Positions 60,251 through 64,000 of a stretch of DNA of 64,000 nt are shown here, in pieces. The notes beneath the pieces were generated by a model. The model worked only from the letters and a program-made list of their open reading frames with translations, was not told the DNA's origin and did no database searches. Position 1 is the first letter of the stretch, and the number at the start of each line of letters is the position of its first letter. Both the position numbers and the translations under genes were made by a program. Source of the stretch: Bacillota bacterium (GTDB taxonomy: Bacteria; Bacillota; UBA4882; UBA8346); contig JAEZCE010000070.1 in NCBI GenBank assembly GCA_023429995.1, positions 1 to 64,000 on the forward strand. Direction: 5' to 3'.

Positions 60251-62994
60251 ATCACAGTCTCCGTAGTAACATTGGTTACAACCGTTGTTGGTGTGGCAAT
60301 CCCATCGCCAAATTTCCTTAATAAAACAGTTTTTTTCGTTACATTAACTATCCCCGGACCGGAGACATCCGTTACAACATTGATATCTTCAAACCGATCA
60401 CCCGTCGGTGTGCGTACCAAAGCTTGCACAGCAACCTTATCTTCTGAAATTCCAATCCCTGAAACATCCGTCACAACCGTAAGCATCTCGCCTTGCACTG
60501 AAAAACCGGTTACGACTCCCTGAAGAACAATGGTTAAGTCAACGATATTTCCTGATGGTGTAAGATGAAAGATAATATCTTCGACATTGACAGCGGAATT
60601 AGTAATTTGGATAGAGTTTACTCCAGTAACATTGATAAGAATTGAGAATGGCTTTTCCGTATTAGCAGTTCTGACAACGTTATCGTCACCTACATAAGTC
60701 GTTGTGATCATTAAAACTCCTTCGAGGACCACTCCTTCGGGAATAACATGGCTTGATAGATTGGAGACCAAAGCGTGAACTTCTTTTACTTTGATAGCCC
60801 TCACCGGCAGGGGTACGGATGTCTGTACTATTATTTGTTGTGAATTCTTTATTTCATTGACTTCCGGATCAATGATGGCCGTGGTTACCACCGGAGTCGT
60901 CCATGTCGGAACAGGCGGAACCGGAGGCGTCGGCGGTATTGGTGGTATCGGCGGAACCGGAGGCACTGGCGGTGTAATCCCCTGCTTCCCAATGACCAGC
61001 AATTGTTTCGTATTTTCCCCGACCACTTGCTCGATAGCATATAGTGGACCTACTCCGATGACAAGATTTAATTGAACCTGTTCCGTTACAATGGCGTCGA
61101 TCGCGAAAATTACTTTTTGCCGAAGTTCTGTTTCGGATATTAAATCAAAGAAAACACCTTCAATTACGGTTTTGAGAACTACATCGTCGCCGGGCGCAAT
61201 ACCGTTGATATCGAGAAAGACTGAGAACGGGACATCTTCAGCTTGGTGGTATTCAATATTATCGATTCCAATATAAAAAATTTGCTTATGGAGAATTCCT
61301 TGAACAATGAGTTTGTTAGGAATAACATTTGTCACCAAGTTCTTAAGACTGGCAAGGATCTCCCGTATTTTAACAGCAGGGCGATCCAAGGAAACGAGTG
61401 TCTCAGTCAATTCTTCAACGCTATTTTCGCCCACGAACTCGTCAACTTTGAATAATGGACCGGTACCTACCTCTACCGGTAATAAAACATTTTCAGTCAC
61501 CTTTACAAAAAATTCAAGTACCGCTTTTTGATGAAGCAAAGTATCCGATAGCAGATGATAAAATATGCCTTCAATCCGCGGTTGAACGATCACATTCATT
61601 CCCTGGACAGCACCGGGTATGTCGACAAAGAAACTAAACGGTGTATCCTGTGCCTGATGCCGACCGATATTTGCCGTATCGATAAAAAAGATTTGTTCAT
61701 GGAAGATGCCTTGAACAATAACCTTATCTGGAATCGTCTCAATGCTCAAATCACAAACGCTACCGACAATTTCATCAATTTTAATAGCAGGGGTCAACAA
61801 TGTCAAATCCGATTCCACGAGTGTTTGAGTAGAATTTTCGCCGACCACCTGTTTTAAATAAAGTGTTGGACCGGTACCGGCCGTTACGTTGATTTGAACC
61901 GTTTCGGTTACTTTTACAAAAACTTCCAGAACTGTTTTTAGAACAAAGCTTAACCCATTGGATGCCAATTCGGATAGAGTATCTTCAATATTTGCTGTTA
62001 CATTGCCGTTCATTCCCGGTTGAACACCGGGAATATCCATAAAAGTGCTGAAATTTTCCTCGGTGGCCTGATGATGTATGACCCCATCATTTCCCACGAA
62101 AAATATTTGATGATGAACAATCCCTTGAACGATGACCTTATTAGGAATAATTTCAACGGTTAGATTAATGACTTTCCCAACAATATTCCGAATTTTAACG
62201 GCCGTTAAAGGCAATGGTATTACCTGAGCAATTTCAACTTTTGAACTTTCCGAAAAAACCGGATCCGCAGATTCCGAAATTGTAACAGCACTCTCCAGTG
62301 ACCCACTTGATTCTTCTTTACGATCTTCTTTTCTACTTTCGGCGATTTCCTCCACCGCTTCGCCTGAATTCTCAACCTGACCCATGGGCTGAGATTCCGC
62401 TTCCTCCATTAACTCATCCACCATTTTGGCGATTTTATCGATTGTTAACTTTACGGTTTGAATCGGAATTTCAATGCTAGTCTGGTTATTGTCAACTTTT
62501 ATATCTTCCTCAACTTTTTTCTTTTTTAAAATGGTTTGGATTGAGTTTTCATCACTGGCCCGACTATCGTCGACTTTTATGTCATCTTTAGCTCTTTTTT
62601 TCTTTTTTAAAACTCTTTGGATTGAGTTTTCATCACTAGCCCGACTATCGTCGACTTTTATGCCATCCTCAGCTCTTTTTTTCATTTCTGGAACAGTTTG
62701 GTTTGAGTCTTGATCGCCAGTCTGAACATTGTTGGTTTTTATATCATCTTCAACCCTTTTTTGCTTTTTTGGAGTTGAAGTTGTTTTCTTTTTAGAAGGT
62801 TTTTGGAGGTTCTTTGAGTTCTTAAGTTCTTTAGAACTCTTCGGAACTTTCGGTTCTTTATTGTCTTTTGTCTCTTTCGTATCCTGAGAAATGGTACTTA
62901 GGGTTCGTTTGGTTGCAGTTTCCATTTTGGTTTTTGGACTTTTTTTCTTTTTAGATTTCTTTTTTGCTTCATCCTTGATATCTTCCGTTTTCAT
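60235..62994 (-). CDS. Four-SPOCS-domain (DUF3794) spore protein with Lys-rich repeat N-terminus
   Basis: 919 residues from the ATG at 62994 (AAGGAAAG and GGGAGG upstream; ATG 63111 is an alternative, adding 39 residues). Residues 1-75 are very Lys-rich (KKKSKKKKSPKTK). About 76-182 hold four imperfect 27-residue repeats (KKRAEDGIKVDDSRASDENS type), then an acidic Ser/Glu segment to 255. SPOCS/DUF3794 domains follow at about 266-390, 404-525, 541-665 and 733-835, each with IPNKVIVQGI..QIFF and EVFVKVTE-type blocks. A PPVPPVPPIPP linker (about 673-697) precedes the last, most divergent domain. SPOCS domains occur in SipL/SafA-interacting spore morphogenetic proteins, so a coat or exosporium scaffold is likely. 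Confidence 0.82.
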   Translation of the reverse strand: MKTEDIKDEAKKKSKKKKSPKTKMETATKRTLSTISQDTKETKDNKEPKVPKSSKELKNSKNLQKPSKKKTTSTPKKQKRVEDDIKTNNVQTGDQDSNQTVPEMKKRAEDGIKVDDSRASDENSIQRVLKKKKRAKDDIKVDDSRASDENSIQTILKKKKVEEDIKVDNNQTSIEIPIQTVKLTIDKIAKMVDELMEEAESQPMGQVENSGEAVEEIAESRKEDRKEESSGSLESAVTISESADPVFSESSKVEIAQVIPLPLTAVKIRNIVGKVINLTVEIIPNKVIVQGIVHHQIFFVGNDGVIHHQATEENFSTFMDIPGVQPGMNGNVTANIEDTLSELASNGLSFVLKTVLEVFVKVTETVQINVTAGTGPTLYLKQVVGENSTQTLVESDLTLLTPAIKIDEIVGSVCDLSIETIPDKVIVQGIFHEQIFFIDTANIGRHQAQDTPFSFFVDIPGAVQGMNVIVQPRIEGIFYHLLSDTLLHQKAVLEFFVKVTENVLLPVEVGTGPLFKVDEFVGENSVEELTETLVSLDRPAVKIREILASLKNLVTNVIPNKLIVQGILHKQIFYIGIDNIEYHQAEDVPFSVFLDINGIAPGDDVVLKTVIEGVFFDLISETELRQKVIFAIDAIVTEQVQLNLVIGVGPLYAIEQVVGENTKQLLVIGKQGITPPVPPVPPIPPIPPTPPVPPVPTWTTPVVTTAIIDPEVNEIKNSQQIIVQTSVPLPVRAIKVKEVHALVSNLSSHVIPEGVVLEGVLMITTTYVGDDNVVRTANTEKPFSILINVTGVNSIQITNSAVNVEDIIFHLTPSGNIVDLTIVLQGVVTGFSVQGEMLTVVTDVSGIGISEDKVAVQALVRTPTGDRFEDINVVTDVSGPGIVNVTKKTVLLRKFGDGIATPTTVVTNVTTETVIKPGV

Positions 62995-63019
62995 TCTTCT
63001 TTCCTTACCTCCCTTCGTT

Positions 63020-63043
63020 TCAATCCGGCAGAGAAATCTGCCG
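63020..63043 (-). promoter_or_regulatory. 5'-leader hairpin before SPOCS gene
   Basis: CGGCAGA (63043-63037 on the minus strand), loop TTTC, TCTGCCG (63032-63026): a 7-bp perfect stem about 30 nt before the start codon; may affect translation or mRNA stability. Confidence 0.45.
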
Positions 63044-63084
63044 AATTTTGTATTTCTAAAAAGGTGCCAAATTTCTATTACAGT

Positions 63085-63110
63085 ATATGCACCCGTCAAA
63101 GTATGTGCCA
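63085..63110 (-). promoter_or_regulatory. Candidate sporulation promoter of SPOCS gene
   Basis: On the minus strand, AC then 15 nt then CATATACTG, near the SigK/SigE -10 pattern with one mismatch and spacing one short. If real, it favours the start at 62994 over 63111. Confidence 0.3.
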
Positions 63111-63145
63111 TTGATTCACTCTCCAATAAAATCCAACGCCTGATC

Positions 63146-63175
63146 AAAAAAAATACCGCAATCAGATGATTGCGG
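63146..63175 (-). terminator. Intrinsic terminator after CAP-domain gene
   Basis: CCGCAATCA (63175-63167 on the minus strand), 2-nt loop, TGATTGCGG (63164-63156), then TATTTTTTTT. It separates the CAP gene from the SPOCS gene. Confidence 0.85.
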
Positions 63176-63235
63176 CTTAAATTCTCATTCTTTACAGATG
63201 AAATATAGGGTTTTGATCTTGCACAGCGGCTTTTT

Positions 63236-63850
63236 TTATCCCAAAAACAGTTGAGTAATCATTGCGCCGAACGGGCCTCCACGGACTATCCCCACACCAA
63301 TTTTTTTAAATTTCGGATTTAAAATATTCCAACGATGCGTGGGACTGGCAAACAAATAATCTTGCGCTTTTCGAACATTTACGGTTCCGGCAAGATTTTC
63401 GGCCGCCCTTTCATATCCGATTTGTTCACGGTGTAGCTGATCATAAATGGTACCCAACTGTTTGGAATTATGACCGAAATAGTTATGGGACACCATATCC
63501 ATGCTTTTTTCTTTTGCCAGCTTAACCAGAGAATTGTCAATGATTAGTTCGTTTAAACCAGCTTTCGCTCTTTCCTGGTTTATTAAAGAAATCATTTGTG
63601 CCTCCTCGCTGGATAAACCATCTTTTTCAGAATTCCCGGCCTCTGGATTCCCGGTTATAGCTTGCCTAAGAGTAGCCATGGAGGTGTTGACCACAGAATG
63701 CCATTCATTGTTGACAATCGAATTGTAAGTGTCGCTTTGAACATCAGCTTTGGCCAGAGATGGAGAAATTATAACAATCATGAGCGCGATCAATAGTGAA
63801 CTGCCTGCAAAAATAATTCTGTGACCTTGGGTGTATGGTTTGTAATTCAT
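63236..63850 (-). CDS. Secreted CAP-domain (SCP/PR-1, YkwD-like) protein
   Basis: 204 residues, AGGTGG site. Signal peptide about 10-35 (IIFAGSSLLIALMIVIISPSLAKA), linker, then a CAP domain from about 82: MISLINQERAKAGLNELIIDNSLVKLAKEKSMDMVSHNYFGHNSKQ, AAENLAG, SPTHRWNILNPKFKKIGVGIVRGG. His and Glu of the CAP cavity are present. It lacks the LysM or SH3 module many YkwD proteins have. Function of bacterial CAP proteins is poorly known; several are spore- or wall-associated. Confidence 0.88.
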   Translation of the reverse strand: MNYKPYTQGHRIIFAGSSLLIALMIVIISPSLAKADVQSDTYNSIVNNEWHSVVNTSMATLRQAITGNPEAGNSEKDGLSSEEAQMISLINQERAKAGLNELIIDNSLVKLAKEKSMDMVSHNYFGHNSKQLGTIYDQLHREQIGYERAAENLAGTVNVRKAQDYLFASPTHRWNILNPKFKKIGVGIVRGGPFGAMITQLFLG

Positions 63851-64000
63851 TTTACCACCTATTCTGCAATTAACGTTAGTGTATAGGCTTGTCTGTTGTT
63901 TGAACAGCTCATCTGCAAAATTTCTTCGCAGACATTGCGATGCAATTTCCTGTAATCTTCCCCCTGTCCCTAAAAACGTTGCCGCTTTTTTAGGAATTAT
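63851..64000. other. Right-end non-coding sequence
   Basis: No reading frame with a credible start. A TATACACTA stretch on the minus strand near 63875-63883 resembles a -10 region for the CAP gene but has no matching -35. Confidence 0.3.

Noticed and set aside
63111..63147. Longer starts for the SPOCS protein
   Set aside because: The 63111 ATG does have GGAGAG, but the extra 39 residues look non-coding, overlap a possible promoter and a leader hairpin; 62994 is preferred though not proven.
1..64000. Prophage, IS element or other intact mobile element
   Set aside because: No integrase, transposase, terminase, capsid or tail gene was recognised; duplicated genes here are glycan and spore genes.

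Overview
The window reads as chromosomal DNA of a spore-forming Bacillota (Firmicutes) of moderately low GC. Evidence for this: strong AGGAGG-type ribosome sites, frequent TTG/GTG starts, four LysM proteins and a four-SPOCS-domain (DUF3794) protein, CgeB- and Sps-like spore-surface glycan genes, and at least eight sites resembling the mother-cell SigK promoter (AC, 16-17 nt, CATAnnnTA). No rRNA, tRNA, CRISPR, transposase or phage gene was seen. I cannot name the genus.

Layout. 1-1050: a relic of a group II intron RNA on the minus strand and a decaying tandem repeat, with no convincing gene. 1052-9780: general genes, namely a prenyltransferase/squalene-cyclase-like toroid protein, a secreted Ntn-hydrolase, a CstA-family transporter with its LytS/LytTR two-component system, asparaginyl-tRNA synthetase, and a menaquinone methyltransferase. 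10022-13896: four LysM proteins around a secreted subtilisin. 14053-17172: a three-gene operon for a UDP-2-acetamido-2,6-dideoxy-L-hexose. 17405-22502: a spore-type Cys-containing protein, a GT4-type glycosyltransferase and an aminotransferase/oxidoreductase/nitrilase module.

22769-48855 is the core of a large glycan locus. A plus-strand run carries a GT4-like enzyme, three tandem SpsB-like GT-B proteins and a CMP-sugar synthetase. A long minus-strand operon (40351 down to 28848) carries a KdsC-like phosphatase, a NeuB-type synthase, methyltransferases, a TIM-barrel isomerase, a second CMP-sugar synthetase, a class III aminotransferase, a VOC protein, two SDRs and three tandem GT-D-fold proteins. 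A divergent plus-strand operon has a 4,6-dehydratase and two DegT aminotransferases. A convergent pair encodes a NeuC/LegG-type epimerase and a NeuD/LegH-type acetyltransferase. Together these cover every step of a legionaminic-acid-like CMP-nonulosonate pathway. RmlC, RmlD and a GT2 enzyme follow.

49002-60065 holds two copies of an unrecognised ~200-residue protein family (both start MSQP), three StrF-like GT2 enzymes, two CgeB-like enzymes, two more GT2 enzymes, a CmcI-like enzyme, an RmlA/SpsI-like nucleotidyltransferase, a small Cys-containing protein and a GDP-sugar SDR. 60235-63850 holds the four-SPOCS protein and a CAP-domain protein.

My reading is that about two thirds of the window is a mother-cell-controlled spore-surface glycosylation island. 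It is analogous to B. subtilis sps plus cge, but built around nonulosonic acids and repeatedly triplicated glycosyltransferases, with the MSQP proteins as candidate surface or acceptor proteins. The functional assignments rest on motif recognition only; no database search was possible.
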